Assembly: GCA_965644315.1 (NCBI GenBank)
Contig: CBFFRQ010000089.1
Span: forward strand, 806,001-870,000
Direction: 5' to 3'
From: Caecitellus pseudoparvulus
Taxonomy: Eukaryota; Bigyra: Bicosoecida
DNA: 64,000 bases
The position numbers and the translations under genes were made by a program. How positions within the stretch are numbered: position 1 is the first letter of the stretch; each line of letters begins with the position of its first letter. The notes beneath the pieces were generated by a model. That model was not told the DNA's origin. It made no database searches and saw only the letters and a list, made by a program, of their open reading frames with translations. Shown piece after piece: positions 44,801-55,126 of this stretch.

Positions 44801-47800
44801 CACTGCCGCCACCTGCTTGGTCCATGCTTTCAGCACACGCGCGAACAACACGGGTCAGCGCTGTGCAGGTGTGTCGAAGCACTGTGTGCACAGCTGCGCT
44901 ACCACTAGGCGCACCGGTTGCATCAACGCTGGTCGCTGCGGATGCCCGCACTCCAACGCCACGCCGCGTACCCTGCTGCACAACACTGGCCGCACTTTGG
45001 AACGCACTGCTACTCGGGGAAGGCGCTGGTGCGAGGCTTGTCAGGCTGTCTCCGTGCTCAGCCACCTCGCTTTCAATGGTGCTCAGGGAATCTGCCGCAG
45101 AGCAAGCTTCCACGAGTCGGCCAGCGGCAACCCGCAGGGCGCAGCAGGCTGCAGACATGTACTGCATGCCCAGCGTCAGTCGGACATGGCGAGGCAGGGG
45201 GCTGTCACTGTTGTCAGCGCGAACGTACCCGACAGCGCCATCCAGGGTCTCCAGCAGCACTGGTCCCGCTGCTGTCGGGTCGATGACACACCTGAACACG
45301 TACGACAGTGCGTCAATGAGGGTGCTGTGCATCCACGCTGGGGCAGTACCAGACGCCAGGGGCTCTTGTTGAAAGACTTCGGCGACGTGTGGCCACACTG
45401 CGTCCGTGGCGCCCCACAGCATGGCTGCCCACTGTGACACAATGGCTGTCAGCAGGGTGTGGGCGTGCTCGCGCATGGGGTGGCTGGGCGCCTCTTGGTG
45501 GCTGGATGCCTGCCCGGAAACATGCCAGAAAGGGCTTTCATCGGGGGCGAGGTCCAGCGCCGACAAGACGTCTGGCGTCGCCACCAGCGCCTCCTCCGCC
45601 ACGCCCGCGTCCACTGCGCCCACTGCAGAAACGAAGCGCCGCACGATGAAGCCAGCGTGTGTGCAAGCCGCCTGATGGCAGGTGCCGGCAGCGGCTTGCA
45701 CTGCTGGAACAGTGCACGCGCGCTCCCACATGGCCGTGGCTTCTGGCAGGCCGGCCCAGTCAGCACTCTGCACGGCGCTGGTTGCCGCATCAACCGGCAA
45801 GCCAAGGCGAGTACCCAACAGCGTCAAACCAGATGCATGGATGTGTGACAGGCTGGGCGGCTGAAGCTGAGCACTCTGCGCAATGCTGTGCAGGGTCACC
45901 GCCATGACGTCCAGGGCAGCTGCTGCGACGGCGCTGGCCTGAATGGAGTTGCCCATGACACAGATCGACGCGTGGTTCATGAGCACCTCCACAGCCATGA
46001 GCTGGCTCTGCCGCTGCACCGCACGAGCCGCTGCGTCCAGTTGTGCGGATTGGTGTCGTTGCAAGCCCAGGCTGCACAGGACGCCTTCAGCGACTGCAGC
46101 CTTGGCGCCGAGGTCCAGGCCTGGAATGCTGGCGGCCACTTCATGCACCGCCCGGCAGGTCCGTGAGACCAAGTCAACGACCGCAGCCTGGTGTTCGCAA
46201 ATCGAGTGCAACAACTGCACAGCGGCACTGTGCTCGGCAGCAGCAGCTGCCAGTGTGTCTTGGTTGACGGTTAGGGCTGACAGCGCTACACAGCCAGCAG
46301 TGGAGCCAGCACCCAGCGCCCGACTGACGCCGTCCAACATGCACGAAATGCCAATGCGGATGTCGGAAGCCCCTCTTGAGGGCGGATGCAGGAGCGCCTT
46401 GAGGGCTTCCCGCGAGGAATTCTGGGCGGCGGGCACACGCAGGAGAGCGAAGAGCACCACGTCCAGGACATTGGTGGACCCTGCAGCGTGCAGCTCAGTG
46501 AGAGTGGACCCCACTCGCAGGCTGATGCTGGGCAAGCCGGCACCGGGAGACATGAGGCTCTGGGGGCCGCCAGGCGTCACGCCGTCGGCCGCGGACACGT
46601 CGACGGAGAGAGGGCACGTGATCCACGCACACACGACCTTGATGGCCGTGTTCAGCAGTGTGTGGGCCATGTCACCCCCTGCAGCATGGCGAATAGTCGC
46701 GGTCGCAACAGCTGCAGCGGAGCGCAGGGCCTCCCCCTTGGCGCCAGCCAGCACGCGGACGATGTCTGTGACGGCCGAGCTGGCGGCAAAGGAAAAGCCA
46801 CTGGCAGTCGTGGGGGTGCCTGCCGCCGCGAGGGCAGGGTTGGGGGACCCCACACGTCGACTGCTCCCCGTGCCACCCCCGCTTTCGTGCCCCAAGGACG
46901 CCGCGACGGCGTCTGGGTCAAAGGCGCCTGCGCCGCCTTCCCTTCCCCGCCCCTCGCCCACCTGCCTCGCCTCCTCCACGAGGTACTCGAGGCAAGTCAT
47001 GGCGGCGCGCGCGACGCGAGGGGAGGCGCTTGGGGATGACGCTTGCTGACACCACGCATTGGCCTGGTCCATGCAGCTGCGCAGGACGTCGGCGGTCCCC
47101 GTCGCGTCCGGGCCAGCGTCGCCACAGCGCAGTGCAAAGCGAGACACCACCAGGCACAGCCGCTCGACTGCTGACCACTGCACGACCGTTGCAGAGGACC
47201 AACTCCACATCAGTCTAAGTAGTGCCTGTATTGAGTCAAGGCGGCCAAGGGTGGTGTGCTGCGTTTGTGCGCATTGTGTTGGCAGCAAGGCACTCACTCG
47301 CACGGTGGCCAGCTGCACCCTCAATCCCGGCGTGTGGATGCAGCGGCCGAGCAACTGAAAGGGAAGAAAAATGGGGAAGTACAGGTGCAAATATCAGAGA
47401 ACATCGATCAAAGGGCATCATGATTGGCACAAAATGCAGCTAAGGCACGCACTTGCAGCACCAGAAAGGCGCAGTCGTTCCCTTCCGCATCCTGCACAGC
47501 GACTGCGTCGAGCCAAGACACACAGGCAGCTAGAAGCTCAACAGGCTGCTTCTGAAGCACATCAATGCTCGTTTGAGACTGCCTCCATGACGCTGTCCCC
47601 ACGGTTCGCACATACTGCCTCACGGCGCTGTCCAGATGCTGCACATCCATGTCGGTGGCGTTTCGCCCGTAACGCCGGCGCTTGCAGAAAACGCAGTCAC
47701 TTGAGAAAGAGAGTGGTTGTGGTCACTTGAAGGATATGCGACAGGACAGTCATACGGCAGGATCGGCCTTGCAGGTCCTGAAAGAGGTGCTCACTGTGCT

Positions 47801-47924
47801 CCTTGTGTGGCGGGTTTTGAGGAGCGGGAGCCTGCGCAAGAGCTAGACTGCTGCAACGCAACAGTGCTGCCACAATCTGAGCGCGCGACAGAAGCGACGA
47901 GGCCAGGTTAGCAATCCTCGGCAT
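41835..47924 (-). CDS. Very large helical-repeat protein, possibly karyopherin-like
   Basis: Exons 47924-47727, 47638-47453 and 47354-41835, about 1,967 aa. The second junction (GTGCGT..CCCTTTCAG, phase 0) is strong. The first is weaker (donor GTGACC; acceptor GTGCAG at 47639-47640), and translation might instead start at 47650. The N-terminus includes 'HKEHSEHLFQDLQGRSCRMT', which resembles the start of importin/exportin HEAT arrays (exportin-4/7 type). The rest is Ala/Leu-rich helical sequence without a motif I can name, with short Ser/Gly/Arg loops (SRSRGGRSPLHRSSRTRRR). The last ~45 residues are Arg/Gly/Ser-rich. A nuclear transport receptor is only a suggestion. Confidence 0.6.
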
Positions 47925-48114
47925 GCACTAATCTGCTCTATGTTATACTTGCCTGTCTGGGTCTCCGGGAGTTTCAGGCACACGGCATGCGAACAGTGCG
48001 CAAGCCTGCGCACTTGCCACAGAAGCGGTATTTGCCTGGTCATCCTGTGGCTTCCAGCTCCGTTCCTTGCAGACAAGGCGATTCAAGCTTTATCAAGTTT
48101 CAACATAGGATTGC
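47925..48114. promoter_or_regulatory. Divergent promoter region, helical-repeat gene / GT41-like gene
   Basis: 190 bp between two divergent start codons. It contains TGTTATACTTGCC near 47941, the only AT-richer box. No established motif. Confidence 0.4.
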
Positions 48115-51100
48115 ATGCGACGCGTGATGCTCAGCAGGAAGGCACCTTCGCTCTGTGGGGTGGCATGTCTCCTGGCCCTGGCCTCGCTTCCACACCCACA
48201 CGCCACGCACACAGCCTTCACGCTCCCAAAAAACCTCGCTGCTGGTGAAGTGATACCTGAAGCATCAATAGTTGAAGCTGTCACGGCTTTCAAAGAAGCT
48301 GCTGAGCTGTCACGCTGGCTTCAGCAAGTTGCGCAGCGGAGTGCGCTGTCTCTTCCAGCTGTCATGCTATGCTGCGCCTGCCCAGAGCTTGTAACTGGCC
48401 GAGGGATGCCCCCTGTGTACGTCATTCATCCACTTGCACGGGAGGAAGGATGCTCGTCATCTGCGAGCCTGACCCCGCTCACACTTACTGTCCCGGGAGC
48501 GCTGCTCGGCAGTCTGCCGTTCGCCAGCGTTAGCGGCATTGTGGTGTGCGGCTTGACTCGGCAGCAGGAGTGGGAGGCAGCACAACGTCTCATACTGGCC
48601 GACACACGGCAAGCTGGCGAGCTTTCCATCTACGTCTGTTCAAATGCGGTGGATATTGAGCCCCAGCTCTTCGCCAGTGGCTTTCGGCAGACCTCGGGCG
48701 AGCCCAGGGAGTGGAGGCATGTGCTTCCCGGATGGGCTGCTGGGGACGCGTTCGAGGCCACTGCCTCGCTTGAGCACATCAAGCATGACTGTAGAGGGCT
48801 AGAAGCATGCCATGACTTTATTTACGCCGCTGAGGTTGCGCTGTCTGTGCTCCAAGGGCCAGCACCAGATCCAAGCCCACCATCACTGCCATTGCCGCGC
48901 AGCGAAACCAGCCTCGCCTTCAGTATAACCACCCTCAACACATTGCAAGGGACGCAAGAACTTTGCATGCCCATACTTAAGAGTCGTTTTGCAGGGTTTC
49001 GCGAAACGTGGGCTGGCCTACTTCCCTTGACGGTCCAGCTGCAGCACATCCTGCATGCTTGCAAAGCACCACCGCTTCATGCTGGGCTTCCTGACATACT
49101 GTCACAGGTGATTTGGCAACCACCTTCCTGGAGACAGACTCAAGACCTTGCTGAAAGGCTTCTCGCGATGTCACCTCGCGGGAGCCAAGCAACATCTCTC
49201 CCAGCGTTCCGAGACGGCGTCGCTGGACTGGAGGCCTGGCTGAGCGAGCTGAGGACCGCCTTTGCCTCCTCGCCAGCTGCACCAGCCATCGTGCAGTTCT
49301 TCCATGGCATCGCTGCCTTGGCTCAGTCTGGGGCTCTTGCAGATGCTCAGAGGCAGGCAGCTCTGCATGGCGCCTTGTCTGTGCTGCTGCGGCCCAGCCT
49401 GGATGCGTCTCCTGACCTGGCCATCGCTTCAGTACTCCTGCGCGATGCTTTCCAGAAGGCGGCACAAGCAGGCAAGGGACTCATCCGTAGCAATGCTTGC
49501 ACAGGTGCTCCCCATTGCCAGAGCATTCATTCTCCGTCCGACGCCCAGCAGTGCGTGGCACGACACTTCAGCTGCGCGGTGTGGGCGCTTCTTCAAGCCC
49601 AAGGGTCATGGCGCAGCGCCTCCAGTGCCATAGGACACTGGAAAGGCTTTCCAGGCCTGCGTGAAAGTGCTCTCTTGTTCACATCTTCCTACATCGCGCC
49701 CGCTAAGGAGAGGCGCGTCAAACGAGCTCTGTGGCAGCAGCATCTTCTGGCTGCGTCTGAGCTGCCTGTGCGAGCCCCTCCGCCCTCGGACGAGCCTTGG
49801 CGAGTCCTCATCGTCACAGCCCACTGGATTGAAGCCCACGCTGTGTTTCGCACTATAGGCCCGTTTGTCCAAGCACTCGCGCCCTCTCAAAGAGCCGCGA
49901 GCAGATCTGGCCTGGAGGTGCACCTGTTGTGGGTGGAAAGCTTGGCCTTTTCCCGCGCCTCCCCTGGCGCAGCGCAGGAGCACATCTTTGCGAGTGTACA
50001 CAGCATTCCTGCTAACCACTCAGCTGCAGATGTCCACACAGGCATTCAGTGGGCCAGGCAGCGGCAGGCGGACGTGGCTGTGTTCCTCTCAGTCGGCATG
50101 CATCCGCTGGACACAACTTTGGCATCCCACAGACTAGCGCCGGTACAACTGACAACATACGGCCACAGCGCGTCTGTCCACCAAGCTGCAAGTTTGTCAC
50201 GTGGAAGCGTCTTTGACCTGTTCATGGGTGGTTTTGTTCCCGAGGTGCTCATGGAGGTTGAGGCCGCTGTGGCTGCTGGGTCACACACCGCGACGTCTCT
50301 CGGCGCAGACATGAAGCTGCGAGACACGCCTGCGTGTCTTCAGAGCATCCTCACGGCGTTTCAAGGGGGCAGCTCGTGTGATAAGGCGCTTGAAGCGCGG
50401 GAGTCACCTGCCTTGCCGCCCGAGTGCGAGGCACGTGACGTTCTCCGACGTCGTGCCCATGCAGCATGCGCCACAGGGCCAGCTCAAGCGGGGCACAAAG
50501 CACCGGCACTCTTCTCCCTCAAGCAACTCAGCGGGTATTTGCACCTACTCCCACAAGCCAGCTCGTTGAGCACACACGCGCCCCACACGCCGTTGGTGTG
50601 GGACCCACAGCAGGGAGGGGCCATGCGCACGCTGGGAGCATGCCCGGCAACGCAGCAGCTCTCAACCTTGCAGGGCGAGCGTAAGTTCCTGATGCTACTG
50701 GCTTGTGCCGGGAAGGTGGCAGCTGGGCGGTTCTCAGAGCAGCTGCTCCTCGTGCCGGGCCTCGGCGTGGCCTTCACTCCCTTCCACCAGTACTTCGTTC
50801 CGCGCCCGACACTCCGGCAAGTAAAGACTGCCATGGGCAGGGCCAAGCGTGCAAGTCTCGCGGCCCCCGGGGAACTGCGTTGCAAAGCAGCCCCGGGTCC
50901 TGTGCAAGTGGTGCTGCCGTGGACAGCTCCGAAGTTCTCTTCACGCATGCTGGGAATCGTCAGCCATGCGCTCCGAGAAGCGCACATGCGAGCTCCGCAC
51001 TGCTCCTTCCAGCTGCTAGTCGCGCCCAGCCTTCCAGCTGGTACCCACACTGCAGCTCTTGCTGCACTGATGGTGAGCATCCGCAGCTCCCTGGGGCCTG

Positions 51101-51705
51101 GGAGTGAGCAGTATGTGTCCGTCCGAATGCGGGATGCGCTGAACGTGACAGCATACCTACACCACCTCAGCACGGCTGACCTTGCCGTTGATGCGTATCC
51201 CTACGGCGGGTGTAACTCAATCCTGGATGCGGTGCATGTCGGCGTGCCAATTCTGACCTTGGCGGGGAGCGCTTGGCGGAACCGCATTGGAGCGGCGCTT
51301 CTTCGAGAGGTGGGTCTGCATGAAACTGCCTTCTGGGAAGATGCAGGCCTCGTTTCCCTCCTGTCCAGCCTCCTCGTCAATGCGACTGCGCGTGCAGAGC
51401 TGCGGCTAGCACTTGCAGCAGCACCGCTGCACCGCTTCCTGTCGCACCCGGCCGGAAGCCCCGAGCTCCGACACGTCGTGCCTTGGCTGGGTGCAGCATC
51501 TCGAGCAAGAGCAAATCAGGCTTCTGCTGCTTTGGGCAGACTGGTGCAACCTCCCTCCTTGGGGCAGCAGGGCACGAGCTCTGCCTTTTCAACGCCTGAG
51601 GGTTGGAACCAGTCAGCTCAGCACCTTCTTGCCAGCGGTCTGGGCGTGTCACCGCTGTCAAGGTGGACCTTACAAACACTTGGCGCTGTCGATCATGCGG
51701 AGTGA
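48115..51705 (+). CDS. GT41-like (O-GlcNAc transferase-type) glycosyltransferase with signal peptide
   Basis: 1,196 aa, single exon. Residues 1-35 (MRRVMLSRKAPSLCGVACLL, then ALASLPHPHATHT) form a signal peptide or signal anchor. Residues ~40-560 are unassigned helical sequence without clear TPRs. The C-terminal half matches the GT41 GT-B fold: 'WRVLIVTAHWIEAHAVFRTI' (~560), 'LAPVQLTTYGHSASVHQAAS' (~670), then 'DLAVDAYPYGGCNSILDAVH' followed by 'VGVPILTLAGSAWRNRIGAA' (~1025-1060). The last block is the UDP-sugar-binding signature of OGT, SPINDLY and HMW1C. A lumenal or secreted location differs from cytosolic OGT. Donor and acceptor are unknown. Weak remnants of TPRs cannot be excluded. Confidence 0.68.
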   Translation: MRRVMLSRKAPSLCGVACLLALASLPHPHATHTAFTLPKNLAAGEVIPEASIVEAVTAFKEAAELSRWLQQVAQRSALSLPAVMLCCACPELVTGRGMPPVYVIHPLAREEGCSSSASLTPLTLTVPGALLGSLPFASVSGIVVCGLTRQQEWEAAQRLILADTRQAGELSIYVCSNAVDIEPQLFASGFRQTSGEPREWRHVLPGWAAGDAFEATASLEHIKHDCRGLEACHDFIYAAEVALSVLQGPAPDPSPPSLPLPRSETSLAFSITTLNTLQGTQELCMPILKSRFAGFRETWAGLLPLTVQLQHILHACKAPPLHAGLPDILSQVIWQPPSWRQTQDLAERLLAMSPRGSQATSLPAFRDGVAGLEAWLSELRTAFASSPAAPAIVQFFHGIAALAQSGALADAQRQAALHGALSVLLRPSLDASPDLAIASVLLRDAFQKAAQAGKGLIRSNACTGAPHCQSIHSPSDAQQCVARHFSCAVWALLQAQGSWRSASSAIGHWKGFPGLRESALLFTSSYIAPAKERRVKRALWQQHLLAASELPVRAPPPSDEPWRVLIVTAHWIEAHAVFRTIGPFVQALAPSQRAASRSGLEVHLLWVESLAFSRASPGAAQEHIFASVHSIPANHSAADVHTGIQWARQRQADVAVFLSVGMHPLDTTLASHRLAPVQLTTYGHSASVHQAASLSRGSVFDLFMGGFVPEVLMEVEAAVAAGSHTATSLGADMKLRDTPACLQSILTAFQGGSSCDKALEARESPALPPECEARDVLRRRAHAACATGPAQAGHKAPALFSLKQLSGYLHLLPQASSLSTHAPHTPLVWDPQQGGAMRTLGACPATQQLSTLQGERKFLMLLACAGKVAAGRFSEQLLLVPGLGVAFTPFHQYFVPRPTLRQVKTAMGRAKRASLAAPGELRCKAAPGPVQVVLPWTAPKFSSRMLGIVSHALREAHMRAPHCSFQLLVAPSLPAGTHTAALAALMVSIRSSLGPGSEQYVSVRMRDALNVTAYLHHLSTADLAVDAYPYGGCNSILDAVHVGVPILTLAGSAWRNRIGAALLREVGLHETAFWEDAGLVSLLSSLLVNATARAELRLALAAAPLHRFLSHPAGSPELRHVVPWLGAASRARANQASAALGRLVQPPSLGQQGTSSAFSTPEGWNQSAQHLLASGLGVSPLSRWTLQTLGAVDHAE

Positions 51706-52002
51706 CCCTCCTCTGCCCAGTTTTCGGACACCATGGAAAGGGGGCTCCATGGCGCCGCAGGCGGCTGACTTTCCGTGCACGTCCGAGACCCAGCGATGTC
51801 AGGCGAAGAACATATTTGTGGCACTCACACCCCTACCCTGCCCAACTGCCACAGCGCACTGAGTCCACCTTTGCCCGAATTCTTTCCTTCCGCGTGTCGG
51901 GGGTAGGTGTGCCCTGTGCACGTGCAGCGTCATCCGCAAGCTTCGCACGCGCCTCGCCTTTCCGCACCGGCAGCATTTGCTCTGCACCTCGCCTGACCAG
52001 CC

Positions 52003-54460
52003 ATGAAGTACGTCGTGGTGACTGGCGGTGTCGTCAGCGGGCTGGGCAAGGGTATCACGATTTCTTCATTGGGCGTCCTGCTCAAGGCAGCCGGCCTGCG
52101 AGTCACGTCCGTGAAGATCGACCCGTATCTCGTGAGCCACTGCGGGATTTGAAGCGCGCAGAGCGACACGCTGCTGCACGGCCTCGCGTGTGGACCGCAT
52201 GACCCGTGCAGAATTCCGATGCGGGGACCATGTCTCCCTTTGAGCATGGCGAAGTTTTTGTGCTGAATGACGGCGGGGAGGTGCGTGCTGCGGGGCTGGG
52301 GCCGTGTTCAAGACAGGGGTGCCCATATTCCCGCACGCCTCGGCACGCCTTCCGTTGCCTGGCTGCCCCTTCACTTGCGCTGCCCGGGCACACAGGCTGA
52401 TCTGGATCTCGGCAACTACGAGCGCTTTCTGGACATTACGCTGACCAAGGACCACAACATCACGACAGGGAAGGTGTGTGGCCCAAGATGCTCAGGCGCT
52501 GGGTTCGGGCATTCGGCAGCACACCTTCACGCGCGCCCTCCCACAGGTGTACTCCCAAGTCATTGAGTGCGAGCGCCGGGGTGACTACCTGGGCAAGACC
52601 GTGCAGGTCATTCCCCATGTCACGGATGCCATTCAGGAGTGGATCGAGCGTGTTGCACACCTATCTGTGGACGGCATGGCTGGGCCACCTGACGTGTGCT
52701 TGGTGGAGGTGGGCGGCACGGTGGGGGACATCGAGTCGCTCGTCTTCCTGGAGGCCCTGCGCCAGTTCCGTACCCGCGTGGGCCCTGAGAACACCTTCTT
52801 CTTCCACGTGTCCCTGGTGCCCGTGCTGGGCGCAGTGGGCGAGCAGAAGACCAAGCCCACGCAGCACAGCGTGAAGGAGCTGCGCTCCGTCGGCATCTCC
52901 CCCGACGCCATCGTCTGCAGGTCCTCCAAGCCTCTGGCAGGCGGCACGCGACGCAAGCTGGGGCACTTCTGCCAGGTGCCCACGTCCCATGTCTTGGCCG
53001 TGCACGATGTGTCCAACATTTACCACGTGCCGCTGCTGCTGCAGGAGCAGAACGCAGCCAGCATCATGTTGGAGCATTGGGGCATGGAGGCCCCCTGCAG
53101 CCCCCCCTCCCTCACTTCGTGGTGCGACTTGGCGGCACGGGTGGACTCCCTGGCCTCAGCGCCCACTGTGCACATCGCGCTGGTGGGCAAGTACACGGGC
53201 TTGTCTGACAGCTACCTGTCGGTTATCAAGTCCCTCAAGCACGCCGCTGTCGCCGCTGGACAACGCCTGGTTATTGAGTGGATCGACGCTGCGTCGTTGG
53301 AGCACGCCACCAGTGCTGCTGCGCCTGGAGCTGGCACGTCCCAGATGGAAGCCACTGCGCCAGGCACTGCTGTGGGGCACGGGCAAGACAGCGCCTACGA
53401 GCAGTGCTGGGCGACACTGAAGCGGGCCGACGGCATCCTCGTCCCGGGCGGCTTCGGCGACCGGGGCGTGGAGGGCAAGATCCTTGCCATCCAGTACGCC
53501 CGTGAGAACCAGGTGCCGTTTCTGGGCATTTGCCTGGGCATGCAGTGTGCCGTGCTGGAGTTCGCGCGCAACGTGCTGGGCGTGCAGGGCGCCACTAGCG
53601 CAGAGTTCGACCCAGACACGGCCAACCCCGTGGTGCTGTTCATGCCTGAGATCAACCAGGCGAAGATGGGCGGCACGATGCGCCTGGGCAACCGCACGAC
53701 GGTGTTGAAGCCCCGCCCAGACGGCAAGGGCAGCTTGGCGGAGGCGCTGTACGGCAAGGTGCGCGGCATCAACGAGCGCCACCGGCACCGGTACGAAGTC
53801 AACCCAGACTACGTGCCAGGGCTGGTGGAGAAGGGGCTGCTGTTCACAGGCACAGACGAGCGCTCCCAGCGCATGGAGATCGTGGAGCTGGGGGACCAGT
53901 GGCCCCACCCCTTCTTCTTCGCCGTGCAGTACCACCCCGAGTTCAACTCCCACCCGTACCGCCCCAGCCCGCCCTTCATGGGCCTCATCCTGGCTGCCAG
54001 TGGGCAGCTGCAGGGCAACCTCCCCCTGCCCCACGCCAAGGATGCGCTGGCGAACTACACACACGGCGCAGCGTCTGCCGCTGCCGCCGCGGACGGCATG
54101 CAGCTTTTGAGCAGCACTGTCGTGGGCACTGCCATTGCGCAGGCCGCCGCCAAGGCTGCTACCGGCGCAGCCGAGGTGAGCGCAGGCATCCACACGCCAG
54201 CCGCGGCGCCCGTGACTGGGGTGGTGGCGTCACCTACAGTGCCAGCGGCGGCGCCTGCGACGCCCCCGAGGGGTGCCCTCCCCACCCCCCTTGCGTCTGA
54301 GCCGCCTGTGGTGGGGCAGGGCACTCCTGCATCGCCCCCCCGCCTCGGCCACGATGATGCCTCGCTGCACACTGTGCCGTCACTGGCTCCGCCTGGTGTG
54401 GCGGGGGCGGCACCACCGACTCCCCCCCCCGCTGTGCGCCGGGAGTTGGCAGGAAGGTGA
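52003..54460 (+). CDS. CTPS: CTP synthase with long C-terminal extension
   Basis: Glutamine-dependent amination of UTP to CTP. Exons 52003-52131, 52212-52280, 52396-52473, 52547-54460, total 729 aa, phase 0 throughout. The N-terminal synthetase domain starts '[18 protein letters not shown]', with '[18 protein letters not shown]' in exon 2, '[16 protein letters not shown]' in exon 3 and '[14 protein letters not shown]' in exon 4. The class I glutaminase triad is Cys421 (GICLGMQ), His555 and Glu557 (QYHPEF). The family normally ends near residue 595; here ~130 Ala/Pro/Thr-rich residues follow (e.g. '[17 protein letters not shown]'), with C-rich DNA. The extension is probably disordered. Upstream intergenic distance is 297 bp. 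Confidence 0.96.
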
Positions 54461-55126
54461 GCTGAATGCACACTGCCAGCAGCCTGTCGCGCGGGGCCGG
54501 CGCGTGCTTGGGTCTGCGCCTCTTGCCACCCGGTGACTGCAAGCCGCCACTCAGCCAGGGATCTTTCGTGCCGCCTTTGCCGCGGCGCAGGGCAAGCGCC
54601 ATGCAGTCGACCGTCGCACAATACAAACCAAGAGTAACGCAAGAATGAAGAGACGAGTATTACAGACTGCAGTGTGGAATTTGGCGGCACGCTAGGTGTC
54701 GTTTCGGCTCGCAGTGCCTTTCTGCTTGCTGCGAGCAGCAGCCTCGCGTTGCCAGCGGGGAGCCGCGCGCCCCGCTGCCCTGCTCGCGGACAGCTGGGAG
54801 TCATTTGCGTTTGTTGCAGAGCCAGTGAGTGCTTCTGTGTCGTCGTGTCTCGCTTGGCATGCGTGGCTGCCCCGTGGTGGGCTGCGTGGCAATGCGTGAC
54901 AGTGTGAGGCGTTGGGCAGAGTGCGCAGCGCAACACCTCCCGCTGCGCTCCTCCCGGACTGCCTGGCGCCGACGGGAGGCAGGATGGAGAGATATACATT
55001 CAAGGGTTTACGCCCTTGTTGCCTTGCGTGGCGCTGCGTCGAAGCACAGCCCCTCCTCGCTCCCTTTGCAGAGGCCAGTCCACCTACATCGCTTGCGACG
55101 TCTTTCTGGCAACAGTGTTTGGCGCC
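54461..55126. other. Intergenic, 666 bp; probable 5' UTR with intron of the channel gene
   Basis: No ATG-started coding frame enters the downstream gene. A possible 5'-UTR intron runs from GTGAGTGCTTC at 54825 to CTCCCTTTGCAG ending at 55071 (247 nt), 55 nt before the ATG. The first ~200 bp are relatively AT-rich (54600-54670) and may be the promoter. Long open frames on the minus strand look like shadows of the CTPS tail. Confidence 0.45.

Noticed and set aside
41835-47924. Assignment of the large helical protein to exportin-4
   Set aside because: Only the N-terminal ~30 residues resemble karyopherins; the length (~1,967 aa) and the rest do not match, so no name is given.
52132-52211. TTCAAATC-like string in CTPS intron 1 (minus strand), possible tRNA T-loop
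   Set aside because: No matching T-stem and no 7-bp acceptor stem can be formed. It is an intron by frame and conservation.
54055-54999. Minus-strand 314-codon frame over the CTPS tail and spacer
   Set aside because: Antisense to the Ala/Pro-rich CTPS tail; no motif, and the part outside CTPS is Cys/His/Arg-rich.
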